Below are positions 8,436 through 14,661 of a stretch of DNA of 64,000 nt, piece by piece (the stretch's first letter is position 1; each line of letters opens with the position of its first letter). Origin of the DNA: Thioalkalivibrio sp. ALMg11 (GTDB lineage Bacteria; Pseudomonadota; Gammaproteobacteria; Ectothiorhodospirales; Ectothiorhodospiraceae). Made by a program: the position numbers and the translations under genes. The notes below the pieces were generated by a model. It was not told where the DNA came from. It saw only the letters and a list, made by a program, of their open reading frames with translations, and did no database searches. The DNA lies in the NCBI RefSeq assembly GCF_000377905.1, contig NZ_KB898871.1, positions 464,229-528,228 on the forward strand, written 5' to 3'.

Positions 8436-8466
8436 AAAAATCCTGAAGCGAGCGCGATGGGTTTTT
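8436..8466. terminator. A/T-flanked hairpin, related to 1773–1803
   Basis: AAAAATCC and GGGTTTTT bracket a 31-base unit almost identical in plan to the one at 1773–1803, and both are preceded by CTACGAAAAATCCT. Its stem is weaker, so terminator function is tentative. Confidence 0.35.
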
Positions 8467-8832
8467 GAGTTATCCACAAAAACTGGGGATAACTGCATGG
8501 GAAGGAGGGGCAAGAAAGCGAGGGAACAAGGACTTGCCAGGCGTGGGCAAAACGTAACCAGCCACCCCGGTTGGGTCGGGGGTGGCTGATCCGCGAGTTG
8601 ACTTCGATTGAGGTGCTTCAGGACCGGGCGCGTCGATTGTTCGAGGGCCCGGTCGAATAGGAGTCGTCCCCAGGGCGGATCGATCTCACCCTCCTGCAGT
8701 AGCGAGTCGTATTCCGGCGATCCATGGTTTTGGGGGGATGGATCTATCTCGAATGGCGCGGCAGTACCGCACAAAGGGACCCACGCTGCATCTGGCGGTG
8801 GGCGGCCAGTGATTTGAATCACGGAGACCAGA

Positions 8833-8873
8833 GTCTCCCCACGGCGGGCGCTACGCACCGACCGTGGGGAGAC
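8833..8873 (-). promoter_or_regulatory. Perfect 12-bp hairpin with a competing partner
   Basis: GTCTCCCCACGG (8833–8844) is exactly complementary to CCGTGGGGAGAC (8862–8873). On the minus-strand transcript the second arm (GGGGAGAC) can instead pair with the following GGTCTCC (8823–8829), so two structures exclude each other. Confidence 0.5.
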
Positions 8874-8895
8874 CCCCCTAAACCATTCGAGAAGA

Positions 8896-8928
8896 ACTCG
8901 TGCCGGGCCCGGAGGGCCCAACGAGTTG
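8896..8928. promoter_or_regulatory. Double-stem hairpin
   Basis: Outer arms AACTCGT and ACGAGTT enclose inner arms GGGCCC and GGGCCC around GGA. It lies next to the hairpin at 8833–8873, forming a cluster of secondary structure upstream of pilL2. Confidence 0.45.
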
Positions 8929-9071
8929 ACTTGTGAACCTCCACCGAGGATCGGTATTGATCGACTGACCCGAGCCAGGGACAAAATTGGATCAGCCGAC
9001 AGCGCCGGGCCGCAAAGGGGCAAATGCGGCACCCCCACTCTCGGCGCGTAGGGGCTTTTGCCGACGGGCGT

Positions 9072-9230
9072 CGGCAAGGGGCCTGATACGCTCAGGCGGG
9101 CGGTGTAATACGCATTCAAACTCAAGGGCCCGATTTGGGCAATCCTCCAGACTGCAAATGTTGAATCTCCGCCGTCATTCCCGAGGATCGCCCGCGACCC
9201 TCGGGAATGACGGCCCGAAGGCCGTCAGGG
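9072..9230 (-). repeat. Intercassette spacer A with palindrome
   Basis: Carries the shared block CCTGATACGCTCAGG (9079–9093) and a 15-bp perfect palindrome at 9172–9213 (arms CCGTCATTCCCGAGG). Same modules as the spacers near 10.0, 11.0, 12.85 and 13.3 kb, but with an extra non-homologous 70 bases between them. Confidence 0.7.
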
Positions 9231-9686
9231 TTAGATCCAGCGGAAGACGTGCTGCATCCGCTCGCCCTCGGCGAGCGGTAGCTCCACGACATCCGCGCGG
9301 GCGTTGGCCCAAGTGTTGCCGCCATTCTCGATGGCTTCCTGCCGCAGCGCTTCCAGTTTCCCGAGAGCGTCCGTAACAGCAAGCGTGGCGACGTAGTCGC
9401 CTACCAGCGGCGTGCCCTCGTCGGACACCCGCAGGGTGCGATATTCCGGCGACGTGAGTGGTGTCCCGGCGACTCGGGGAAAATTGAGCATCCCCGAAAC
9501 CGCGTGGACGGCCTGCGCCCGATTCAGTCGCGGCAGGCCCTCGGCATCGCAGTCCATGTCGAGAAATACGCCATTGGGATCATTCCACGCCGCCCAGGCG
9601 AGAAGCTCGGCACGGGTGCCGTACTCCACCAGTCGTTTCTGGTACAGCGGGTCCCGATACAGCTCCGCGAGTTCATAGGTGTGCAT
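9231..9686 (-). CDS. Unknown ICE array protein
   Basis: 151 residues, soluble, acidic, no signal or membrane segment. Seen: MHTYELAELYRDPLYQKRL, GVFLDMDCDAEGLPRL, and a C-terminus with ERMQHVFRWI. I do not recognise the family. It has the array-type leader with GCAGGAGA ribosome site 6–8 bases before the ATG at 9686 and is followed by a palindromic spacer, so it is an independent unit. Company of ardB- and ardC-type genes makes an anti-defence or establishment role a reasonable guess only. Confidence 0.7.
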   Translation of the reverse strand: MHTYELAELYRDPLYQKRLVEYGTRAELLAWAAWNDPNGVFLDMDCDAEGLPRLNRAQAVHAVSGMLNFPRVAGTPLTSPEYRTLRVSDEGTPLVGDYVATLAVTDALGKLEALRQEAIENGGNTWANARADVVELPLAEGERMQHVFRWI

Positions 9687-9750
9687 GGTCAGTCTCCTGC
9701 ATGGAGGGGACAGACCGCCCCCACGGGGAGCGGTGTCCCCGTGGTGGGTT
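9687..9750 (-). promoter_or_regulatory. Array leader L1
   Basis: Minus-strand leader: CCACGGGG…CCCCGTGG hairpin, then GGTCTGTCCCC, then the ribosome site GGAGACTGACC directly before the ATG. GGTCTGTC can pair with GACTGACC (one mismatch), covering the Shine–Dalgarno, or upstream with GGGGACA. Confidence 0.6.
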
Positions 9751-9758
9751 GAGAGCCG

Positions 9759-9917
9759 TCAGGCCGCGCGGGCGGACGAGACGGATAGGAGCCGAATGGC
9801 TCCGTTCGGTTGAATACCGATGCGGTATCGAGTGCCAGAACGACACAGCTCGAATCGTCCCCGGGAAATCGGCTTCAGATCGGCAATGCGCGCATGGGCA
9901 ATCGGTTTGATCGACAT
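9759..9917 (-). CDS. Unknown 52-residue ICE array protein
   Basis: Small basic protein starting MSIKPIAHARIADLKP with RFELCRSGTRYRIGI and ending RLLSVSSARAA. The ATG at 9917 follows GCAGGAGATAGACCT. Contains a single Cys and looks like one small beta-rich domain (FELCRSGTRYRIGIQPNGAIRLL). No family recognised. Own leader and spacer on both sides. Confidence 0.6.
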   Translation of the reverse strand: MSIKPIAHARIADLKPISRGRFELCRSGTRYRIGIQPNGAIRLLSVSSARAA

Positions 9918-9980
9918 AGGTCTATCTCCTGCATGGAGGGGACAGACCGCCCCCACGGGGTCGGTGTCCCCGTGGTGGGT
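9918..9980 (-). promoter_or_regulatory. Array leader L2
   Basis: Same plan as L1: CCACGGGG/CCCCGTGG hairpin, GGTCTGTCCCC, then GGAGATAGACC before the ATG. GGTCTGTC pairs fully with GATAGACC if one G·U is allowed. Confidence 0.65.
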
Positions 9981-10131
9981 AAAGGAATGGATCGACCGGC
10001 GAGCCGGCGCACCCCTGCCCGATCCGGGGGGTGCTTCAGGGGCCTGATACGCTCAGGCGGGCGGTAAAGCCGTCATTCCCGAGGATCGCCCGCGACCCTC
10101 GGGAATGACGCCCCCGAAGGGGGGCGTGTGG
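9981..10131 (-). repeat. Intercassette spacer B
   Basis: Near-copy of the spacers at 10.95, 12.81 and 13.22 kb: GGATCGACCGGC…, a CACCCC/GGGGTG hairpin, CCTGATACGCTCAGG, and the palindrome 10071–10110 (arms CGTCATTCCCGAGG). Confidence 0.8.
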
Positions 10132-10392
10132 TCAAGCGGCTTGCTTGCCGGTCGCAACCGCCAAAGCCAGCGATTCGATCGGCTCGATTTCGGCGAGAAA
10201 CGCTAGGTGTTCGAGTGCCTGAGCACGTAGGGCGCCGGGCGACGTGTCCATCGGCTCCAGTGCGTGCGAGTTGAGCAGGAATACGCCCGGGCCATGGCAG
10301 ACCATGATCCGGGTCGCGTCCGAGCCAAGGGCGTACAGCCCTCGGTCCATGGGGACCAGGTCCCCAAGAATGGAGTGATGTCGAGATTCCAC
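10132..10392 (-). CDS. Unknown 86-residue ICE array protein
   Basis: Starts at GTG 10392 (VESRHHSILGDLVP), 5 bases after GGAGACTGACC; the upstream extension would run through the leader. The N-terminal half looks like a small beta domain (LYALGSDATRIMVCHGPGVFLLNSH), and the C-terminal half is helical (LRAQALEHLAFLAEIEPIESL). No signal peptide. Family not recognised. Confidence 0.65.
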   Translation of the reverse strand: MESRHHSILGDLVPMDRGLYALGSDATRIMVCHGPGVFLLNSHALEPMDTSPGALRAQALEHLAFLAEIEPIESLALAVATGKQAA

Positions 10393-10450
10393 GGTCAGTC
10401 TCCTGTGTAGAGGAGCGACCGACCCCAAAGGGGCCGTCGCCCTTTCGGGG
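10393..10450 (-). promoter_or_regulatory. Array leader L3
   Basis: Variant leader: CCCCGAAAGGG…CCCCTTTGGGG hairpin, GGTCGGTCGCTCC, then GGAGACTGACC before the GTG. GGTCGGTC pairs with GACTGACC through one G·U, so the segment-2 change is matched to segment 3. Confidence 0.65.
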
Positions 10451-10466
10451 AATGGAATGCCGTTGG

Positions 10467-10889
10467 CTAGTCGATCGCGCGAAGGATCTCGCCGGACTCG
10501 TCGTGGTCCAGCGCGTAATCCCTCAACCAGTGGTACAGGTTGACGTGCCGATCTTCGCGAAAGCGCCAGGCCATCGCGTTGAAGGCGAACAGACAGGCAA
10601 CAATGCCCGCCGCGTCCGCACTCAATTCGCCCTCGTAGCCGTTACCGGGCACCACGATCCGCAGGTTCCGTTCCTGTTCGGGTGCCATGTAGAAACCGCC
10701 GTTGGAAAGCTCGTAGAACTCCCAAAAGCCGCCCCTGTAGGCTTCCGCCAGGGTTCCCAGCGAATCGAAGACGCTATTTTCAAATGCCAGGGCATGTGCC
10801 CCGAGATACCTCGGCAGGATCCGGATCCGTTCGAGGTCGGGGACGCGGTGGCGGTGAATCGCAAGATCCGTCTCAGTGCAAAACGTCAT
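10467..10889 (-). CDS. ardB: ArdB/KlcA-type antirestriction protein
   Basis: 140 residues matching the antirestriction family of ArdB and KlcA, which protects incoming DNA from type I restriction without mimicking DNA. Seen: RILPRYLGAHALAFENSVFDSL, the core YRGGFWEFYELSNGGFYM, the conserved SADAAGIVACLFAFNAM and the C-terminal LRDYALDHDESGEILRAID, all diagnostic. Full family length. It has the array leader and a ribosome site GCAGGAGATAGACC. Fits a mobile element that must enter restricting hosts. Confidence 0.93.
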   Translation of the reverse strand: MTFCTETDLAIHRHRVPDLERIRILPRYLGAHALAFENSVFDSLGTLAEAYRGGFWEFYELSNGGFYMAPEQERNLRIVVPGNGYEGELSADAAGIVACLFAFNAMAWRFREDRHVNLYHWLRDYALDHDESGEILRAID

Positions 10890-10952
10890 GGTCTATCTCC
10901 TGCAAGGAGGGGACAGACCGCCCCCACGGGGGTCGGTGTCCCCGTGGTGGGT
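10890..10952 (-). promoter_or_regulatory. Array leader L4 (ardB)
   Basis: CCACGGGG…CCCCCGTGG hairpin, GGTCTGTCCCC, then GGAGATAGACC before the ardB ATG; same alternative pairing as L2. Confidence 0.7.
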
Positions 10953-11094
10953 GAAGTGAATGGATCGACCGGCGAGCCGGCGCACCCCTGCCCGATCCGG
11001 GGGTGCTTCAGGGGCCTGATGCGCTCAGGCGGGCGGTAAAGCCGTCATTCCCCAGGGCCGCGTGCGACCCTCGGGAATGACGGCCCGAAGGCCG
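10953..11094 (-). repeat. Intercassette spacer C
   Basis: Near-copy of spacer B with the CACCCC/GGGGTG hairpin, CCTGATGCGCTCAGG and palindrome 11042–11083 (CCGTCATTCCC… GGGAATGACGG). Confidence 0.8.
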
Positions 11095-11379
11095 TCAGGG
11101 TTGAGAGTGGATTTCAAGCCTCACCCAACGGGCGAGACGCTCGGCTCCGCCGGAGATCCAGTGGTCGATCTCCGTTCCGGAACGCATGTCGAACGCCAGT
11201 ACGCGCAGCGCAGCGACCTGAAGGTCCGGATCGATTACCCGGAGTCGGGTAAGGTCGAACGGAAATTCCTGGCCGTTGAAGAGACCGAGCAGAAAGAGAC
11301 GGACGTGCCGTCCCTGTCCCGTCGGTGACTCCGCCGCGTCGGCGAGCTGGTTCAGGGCTTCCAGGGTGGCGGGATTCAT
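11095..11379 (-). CDS. DUF7673-like ICE protein
   Basis: 94 residues. Core pattern: TGQGRHVRLFLLGLFNG, EFPFDLTRLRVIDPDLQVAALRVLAF. A second copy of the same pattern is encoded at 21812–22117 in this element. The ATG at 11379 overlaps the stop of the ArdC-type gene (11376), so it is translated with it and has no leader of its own. Small helical soluble protein; function unknown. Confidence 0.75.
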   Translation of the reverse strand: MNPATLEALNQLADAAESPTGQGRHVRLFLLGLFNGQEFPFDLTRLRVIDPDLQVAALRVLAFDMRSGTEIDHWISGGAERLARWVRLEIHSQP

Positions 11380-12317
11380 ACCGCCTCCTCGGACTGCACC
11401 TCGGCCTCCGGCCGCAGGTGCTCAGCGGCTTTCCGGGCCTGACTGGCTGCACGGAAAATGGCCCGCTTGTCCTCCTTGAGCTTCCGGACCCAGGAGCCGA
11501 TGTAGCCCTCGTGGCGAAGATCCCCCTGGATACCGATCTGGGCGCACAGGAAGGCAGCGCCCAGCTCGGCGACCAGCTCCTCGAACGCATAGCGTTCGGA
11601 TCCGAAGTGGTCAAACTCCACGATCCCCTCGCGCGCGAGGCGGGACTCGTGCCCCGTCCAGTGCGTGAGTTCGTGGAGTGCCGTGGCGTAATAACCGGCC
11701 TCTTCCCGAAACGACGCCTTCGGGGGCAACTGGATGTAATCCAGTTCGGGCGCATAGAACGCCCGGTCGCCCCCGTGTCGGATCAGAGCCCCGGAGGACT
11801 CCAGCACCGATTCCGCGGCCTCGATGGGCGTGAAGTTCGGTTCCGGGGCGTCCCCGGTGGGACCCACGCGATACCGGTCCTCCAGATCATCGATCTGGTC
11901 CACGTTGAAGAGCTTGAAGGCCCGAAGGATCGGCACGGTTTTCATCACCGGCTCGCCCTTCTCGTCCGTCACCGGCTTGCCATCGCGGTCGGTCTTCTGC
12001 CGCTCGATCGGCTTGAAGAACACGGCCAGCGTGCTTTTCTCGCCCTTGCGCACCGATCCGCCGGCATCCTTCGCCTGCTTGAAGGTCATCCACCGACTGG
12101 TGGAGTACCCGTGTGCCACCTCCTGCATCCACAGGAGCATGACGTTGACCCCGTGGTAGGGGCGGTTGGTCGCGGCATTGACCGGCATTCCACTCGCCAG
12201 TGCCGCCTTGTCGCGATCCCACGGTTTGACCCAGGGCACGACACCGTTTTCCAGGGCCGTAACGATTTGATCGGTCACTTCCTGGTACAGGTCCTTGGAG
12301 GCTTCTTTCTTGGACAT
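11376..12317 (-). CDS. ardC: ArdC-type ssDNA-binding antirestriction protein with zincin domain
   Basis: 313 residues. N-terminal ArdC/TraC-primase-type ssDNA-binding domain (KDLYQEVTDQIVTALENG, PWDRDKAALASGMPVNA, RPYHGVNVMLLWM) and a C-terminal zincin-like metallopeptidase domain with the zinc motif HELTHWTGH near residue 210 and a distal acidic helix (YAFEELVAELGAAFL). Such proteins bind the entering single strand in the recipient; the peptidase substrate is unknown. ATG 12317 follows GCAGGAGACAGACC. Same transcription unit as the DUF7673-like gene. Confidence 0.9.
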   Translation of the reverse strand: MSKKEASKDLYQEVTDQIVTALENGVVPWVKPWDRDKAALASGMPVNAATNRPYHGVNVMLLWMQEVAHGYSTSRWMTFKQAKDAGGSVRKGEKSTLAVFFKPIERQKTDRDGKPVTDEKGEPVMKTVPILRAFKLFNVDQIDDLEDRYRVGPTGDAPEPNFTPIEAAESVLESSGALIRHGGDRAFYAPELDYIQLPPKASFREEAGYYATALHELTHWTGHESRLAREGIVEFDHFGSERYAFEELVAELGAAFLCAQIGIQGDLRHEGYIGSWVRKLKEDKRAIFRAASQARKAAEHLRPEAEVQSEEAV

Positions 12318-12385
12318 GGTCTGTCTCCTGCGCATGAAAATGGGGACAGACCGATCCCCGTGGGATCTGACTGCCCCACGGGGGT
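12318..12385 (-). promoter_or_regulatory. Array leader L5 (ardC)
   Basis: CCCCGTGGGGCAG…CCCACGGGG hairpin, then GGTCTGTCCCC, then GGAGACAGACC before the ATG. GGTCTGTC and GACAGACC are exactly complementary (8 bp) across the Shine–Dalgarno. Confidence 0.75.
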
Positions 12386-12553
12386 TGAAATGGTATGTTG
12401 ACCGTCCTCACGCGAGCAGCGAGGCGCCGGTGATGAAGGTCATTGAAGGTCAACGTTCCACCCTGGAACAGGCGCTGACACGCGCCTTGTTCAGGGGCGA
12501 AACCGAGCGGTTCGAGCAGATCAACGATCAACTCAAACCGCGCGCGGTAAAGC

Positions 12554-12748
12554 TCAGTGCGATTGCGACTTCAGATCGAGACGTGCCAGCAGCTCCTCGT
12601 CGATCAGACGAAGCGCAAGATTGATGTCGGCACGGCCCTCCCGAGTGCTCACCTGAGCGTTCAATGCTTGCTGACGCCGGTCCAGGATCTCCTGTTCGGT
12701 CGCCGCTTCCAGCCAGGCGATAAACGCCTTGATGGTTTCCTTGTCCAT
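12554..12748 (-). CDS. Unknown 64-residue helical ICE array protein
   Basis: Starts MDKETIKAFIAWLEAATEQ and ends RLDLKSQSH; strongly helical and charged, with no Cys. The ATG at 12748 follows AGGAGAGCATCG. Has its own leader L6 whose stem sequences differ from the other leaders in a matched way. No family recognised; small helical acidic and basic mix would suit a protein-binding inhibitor, which is speculation. Confidence 0.65.
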   Translation of the reverse strand: MDKETIKAFIAWLEAATEQEILDRRQQALNAQVSTREGRADINLALRLIDEELLARLDLKSQSH

Positions 12749-12810
12749 CGATGCTCTCCTGTCTGTGAACGGAGAGCGCCCCACAGGGGAGTGCTCTCCC
12801 CGTGGTGGGT
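12749..12810 (-). promoter_or_regulatory. Array leader L6
   Basis: Segments GGGGAGAGC, GCTCTCC and GGAGAGC: segment 2 is exactly complementary to both 1 and 3. Compared with L5 every segment has changed, yet all pairings are kept. Confidence 0.75.
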
Positions 12811-12997
12811 GAAGGAATGGATCGACCGGCGAAGCCGGCGCACCCCTGCCCGATCCGGGGGTGCTTCAGGGGCCTGATACGCTCAGGCGGGCGGTAAAGC
12901 CGTCATTCCCCAGGGGCGCGCGCGACCCTCGGGAATGACGCCACGAAAGAAGAGCCGATCCCCAGGACAAAGTCTTGGGGATCGGCGCATCGGTCGG
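12811..12997 (-). repeat. Intercassette spacer D
   Basis: Near-copy of spacer B: GGATCGACCGGC, CACCCC/GGGGTG hairpin, CCTGATACGCTCAGG, palindrome 12901–12940, then a further hairpin GATCCCCAGGAC…TCTTGGGGATC (12958–12983). Confidence 0.8.
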
Positions 12998-13156
12998 TCA
13001 GCAGGGTGCTTCAAGGCACCAGTGACGCGGAGGTGGAGTCACCCGGGCCGGTTGGCGCTTGGTGTACTCGGGCTGAGTGAACCGAAGGTCCACTCGTTCG
13101 CCCGCGCGCTTGAATGCCATGCCTTCGTGTTTCCGGCTGATGTGAAGTCCTCGCAT
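12998..13156 (-). CDS. Unknown 52-residue ICE array protein
   Basis: Basic small protein: starts MRGLHISRKHEGMAF, contains RAGERVDLRFTQPEY, and ends with HWCLEAPC. ATG 13156 follows CGGAGACAGACTC. Two Cys at the C-terminus. No family recognised; confidence rests on leader, ribosome site and position in the array rather than homology. Confidence 0.55.
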   Translation of the reverse strand: MRGLHISRKHEGMAFKRAGERVDLRFTQPEYTKRQPARVTPPPRHWCLEAPC

Positions 13157-13219
13157 GAGTCTGTCTCCGAGTAATGGGGACAGACCGCCCCCACGGGGTC
13201 AGTTGTCCCCGTGGTGGGT
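13157..13219 (-). promoter_or_regulatory. Array leader L7
   Basis: CCACGGGG…CCCCGTGG hairpin, GGTCTGTCCCC and GAGACAGACTC before the ATG; GGTCTGTC pairs with GACAGACT through one terminal G·U. Confidence 0.7.
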
Positions 13220-13374
13220 AAAGGAAATGGATCGACCGGCAGTGCCGGCACCCTTCGTCCCGATCCGGAAGGGTTTTAAGGGGCCTGATACGCTCAGGCG
13301 GGCGGTAAAGCCGTCATTCCCCAGGATCGCGCGCGACCCTCGGGAATGACGCCCCCGAAGGGGCGCCGGCTCGA
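13220..13374 (-). repeat. Intercassette spacer E (covariant)
   Basis: As spacers B–D but the central stem is ACCCTTC…GAAGGGT instead of ACCCC…GGGGT, a compensated change. Palindrome 13312–13351. Confidence 0.8.
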
Positions 13375-13548
13375 TCAACCGATCCGCATTTCCAGATGGT
13401 GAAGATCGGACGTGGAAAGCTGTTCCAGATCGGCATCCGTAATGGGCTCCAGGGTGCGGCTATCCAGTACCTGGAAACCGCACTTGAGGGCCTCGGAAAC
13501 CGAGTCGAGCGAACGAAAGAGCTTGGTGATGGTGGTGCGAGCTTTCAT
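13375..13548 (-). CDS. Unknown 57-residue ICE array protein
   Basis: Starts MKARTTITKLFRSLDSVSE and ends DLHHLEMRIG; acidic helical C-terminal half with ITDADLEQLSTSDLHHLEM. ATG 13548 lies right after the very stable leader L8. No family recognised. Encoded separately from its neighbours, with a spacer downstream. Confidence 0.6.
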   Translation of the reverse strand: MKARTTITKLFRSLDSVSEALKCGFQVLDSRTLEPITDADLEQLSTSDLHHLEMRIG

Positions 13549-13634
13549 GGGGCTTCTCCGTCAGTTGTGGGACACCCCGATCCCTCCTGCCGCAACAAGA
13601 GGGATCGGTGGTGCCCCACAACGGAGACGCCCCG
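13549..13634 (-). promoter_or_regulatory. Array leader L8, long hairpin
   Basis: Outer arms GGGGCGTCTCCGT and ACGGAGAAGCCCC enclose inner arms TGTGGGGCACC…GATCCCTC and GAGGGATC…GTCCCACA. The outer 3' arm contains the ribosome site ACGGAGAAG just before the ATG, so folding would hide it. Confidence 0.7.
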
Positions 13635-13677
13635 CAGCCAGGGGGGAGAGGACCCCCTGGCGAACGGTCGGTCGGAT

Positions 13678-14097
13678 TCAGGCGGCCGAGCTTTCCGGTT
13701 CCTGAGTCGAGTCCGCAGATGCGGTGTAGACGGTTTCGCCGTCCACCTTGACCCAGGCGATCCGGAGCAGCCGAGCCTTCAGTGAAACGCCGGTCTGACC
13801 GGCTTTCTCGCCTTTCTGATACTCGAACAGATCCGGGTACAGATCACCCAGATTGAACCCGATGAGGACCTTTCGATCTTCATCGATGTAGGTCTTGGCA
13901 GCCTTGATCAGCCGCTCGGCTTCCGCCCCGCTGACCCGGCAATCGAACCGGGTCTTGTCGGGGGCGTCGGCGGATCCATGCAGCGCGACGATGTCGCACG
14001 CATAGAAGGACGCCCCCTTCTTGGGGCTCACCTCGCGCACCCGATTCAGGTAGCCAAGGCCGGTGATGTGAAGATCGAAGTATTTGTTCTCAGACAT
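13678..14097 (-). CDS. DUF3577 (STY4534-type) ICE protein
   Basis: 139 residues with the signature KYFDLHITGLGYLNRVREV, KKGASFYACDIVALHGSAD and RFDCRVSGAEAERLI of DUF3577, a family almost confined to PFGI-1-type elements and usually near ssb and topB, hence thought to act in element replication. No catalytic motif is visible; the fold appears OB/beta-rich. ATG 14097 follows CAGGAGAACCACC. Leader L9 precedes it. Confidence 0.88.
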   Translation of the reverse strand: MSENKYFDLHITGLGYLNRVREVSPKKGASFYACDIVALHGSADAPDKTRFDCRVSGAEAERLIKAAKTYIDEDRKVLIGFNLGDLYPDLFEYQKGEKAGQTGVSLKARLLRIAWVKVDGETVYTASADSTQEPESSAA

Positions 14098-14165
14098 GGT
14101 GGTTCTCCTGTTTCAGTGAAATTCGGAGAAACCATGCCCGTCCGGGGATTGGTTTCCCCGGGAGG
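14098..14165 (-). promoter_or_regulatory. Array leader L9
   Basis: Segments GGGGAAACC, GGTTTCTCC and GGAGAACC: segment 2 pairs with 1 (GGAGAAACC complement with one G·U) or with 3 at the ribosome site. Another fully changed but pairing-preserving version. Confidence 0.7.
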
Positions 14166-14184
14166 GTGAAGGTAGCGTCAGGCG

Positions 14185-14283
14185 CTACTTTTTCTTGCTG
14201 CGACGTTCCTGGCGCCAGGCAATGACGTTCAGGATGACAAAGACGATGAAAATTAGAGTGGCGATCAGCGCGAACGGCTCCAT
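14185..14283 (-). CDS. 32-residue single-helix membrane protein
   Basis: Encodes MEPFALIATLIFIVFVILN followed by a basic tail ending RRSKKK: one transmembrane helix with a positively charged cytoplasmic C-terminus. The ATG at 14283 overlaps the stop of the preceding membrane gene (TGATG) with GGAGGAGTCG upstream, so the pair is translationally coupled. Function unknown; likely works with the neighbouring small membrane protein. Confidence 0.6.
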   Translation of the reverse strand: MEPFALIATLIFIVFVILNVIAWRQERRSKKK

Positions 14284-14474
14284 CACGACTCCTCCTCGTT
14301 GAGCTGGATGTTTCCGATGACCAGGAGCATCACTCCGAGCGTGATCACGTAGAGCACGCTGGCCAGCGGCACCGCCTCCAGGAATAACGCGACGATACTG
14401 GCGACGATCATGCCGACGCCCATTTTCCGCGAATCTTCCTTGACGGTCTGGATGTAGATAAGGGGTCTTTTCAC
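14283..14474 (-). CDS. Small two-helix membrane protein
   Basis: 63 residues from GTG 14474 (VKRPLIYIQTV), 8 bases after GAAGGAGGCG; the longer frame would read through the leader. Two membrane helices (MGVGMIVASIVALFL and LASVLYVITLGVMLLV) and an acidic tail LNEEES. Coupled to the 32-residue protein. No family recognised. An entry-exclusion or envelope role would fit but is not supported directly. Confidence 0.65.
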   Translation of the reverse strand: MKRPLIYIQTVKEDSRKMGVGMIVASIVALFLEAVPLASVLYVITLGVMLLVIGNIQLNEEES

Positions 14475-14535
14475 AAAGGCGCCTCCTTCGAGAATAGCCA
14501 AAGGAGACGCGCCCAACCGGGGGGAGGCTCTCCCC
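14475..14535 (-). promoter_or_regulatory. Array leader L10
   Basis: GGGGAGAGCC…, GGGCGCGTCTCC and GGAGGCGCC: GGCGC and CTCC in segment 2 match GGAG and GCGCC at the ribosome site, again a covariant version of the same plan. Confidence 0.6.
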
Positions 14536-14661
14536 GGCGTGGGTGGATGGAATACAGCAGGACCGACTGGCTGGGCCAGCGCACCGCTACCCGGTCCGGG
14601 CGGTGCTTTCAGGGGCCTGATGCGCTCAGGCGGGCGGTAAAGCCGTGTGACGCTTCTAGTT
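14536..14661 (-). repeat. Intercassette spacer F (covariant, no palindrome)
   Basis: Central stem is GCACCGC…GCGGTGC, different from spacers B–E but still complementary, followed by CCTGATGCGCTCAGG and GCGGTAAAGCCG. The GTCATTCCC palindrome is missing. Confidence 0.7.

Larger units (their letters stand above)
8303..9171. other. Long structured non-coding region upstream of pilL2
   Basis: About 870 bases without a credible gene. It contains an A/T-flanked hairpin (8436–8466), two strong perfect-arm hairpins (8833–8873 and 8896–8928), and overlapping shorter palindromes such as GGAGACCAGAGTCTCC (8823–8838) and TGATTTGAATCA (8811–8822). It is the natural place for the promoter and a 5' leader of the pil/transfer operon, or for an origin of transfer; the sequence alone does not say which. 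Confidence 0.55.

Noticed and set aside
12433..12624. Plus-strand frame MKVIEGQRSTLEQALTRALF…
   Set aside because: Sits against the direction of all array genes, overlaps the 12554–12748 gene antisense, has only a weak ribosome site and no recognised family. Possible small gene but not supported enough.
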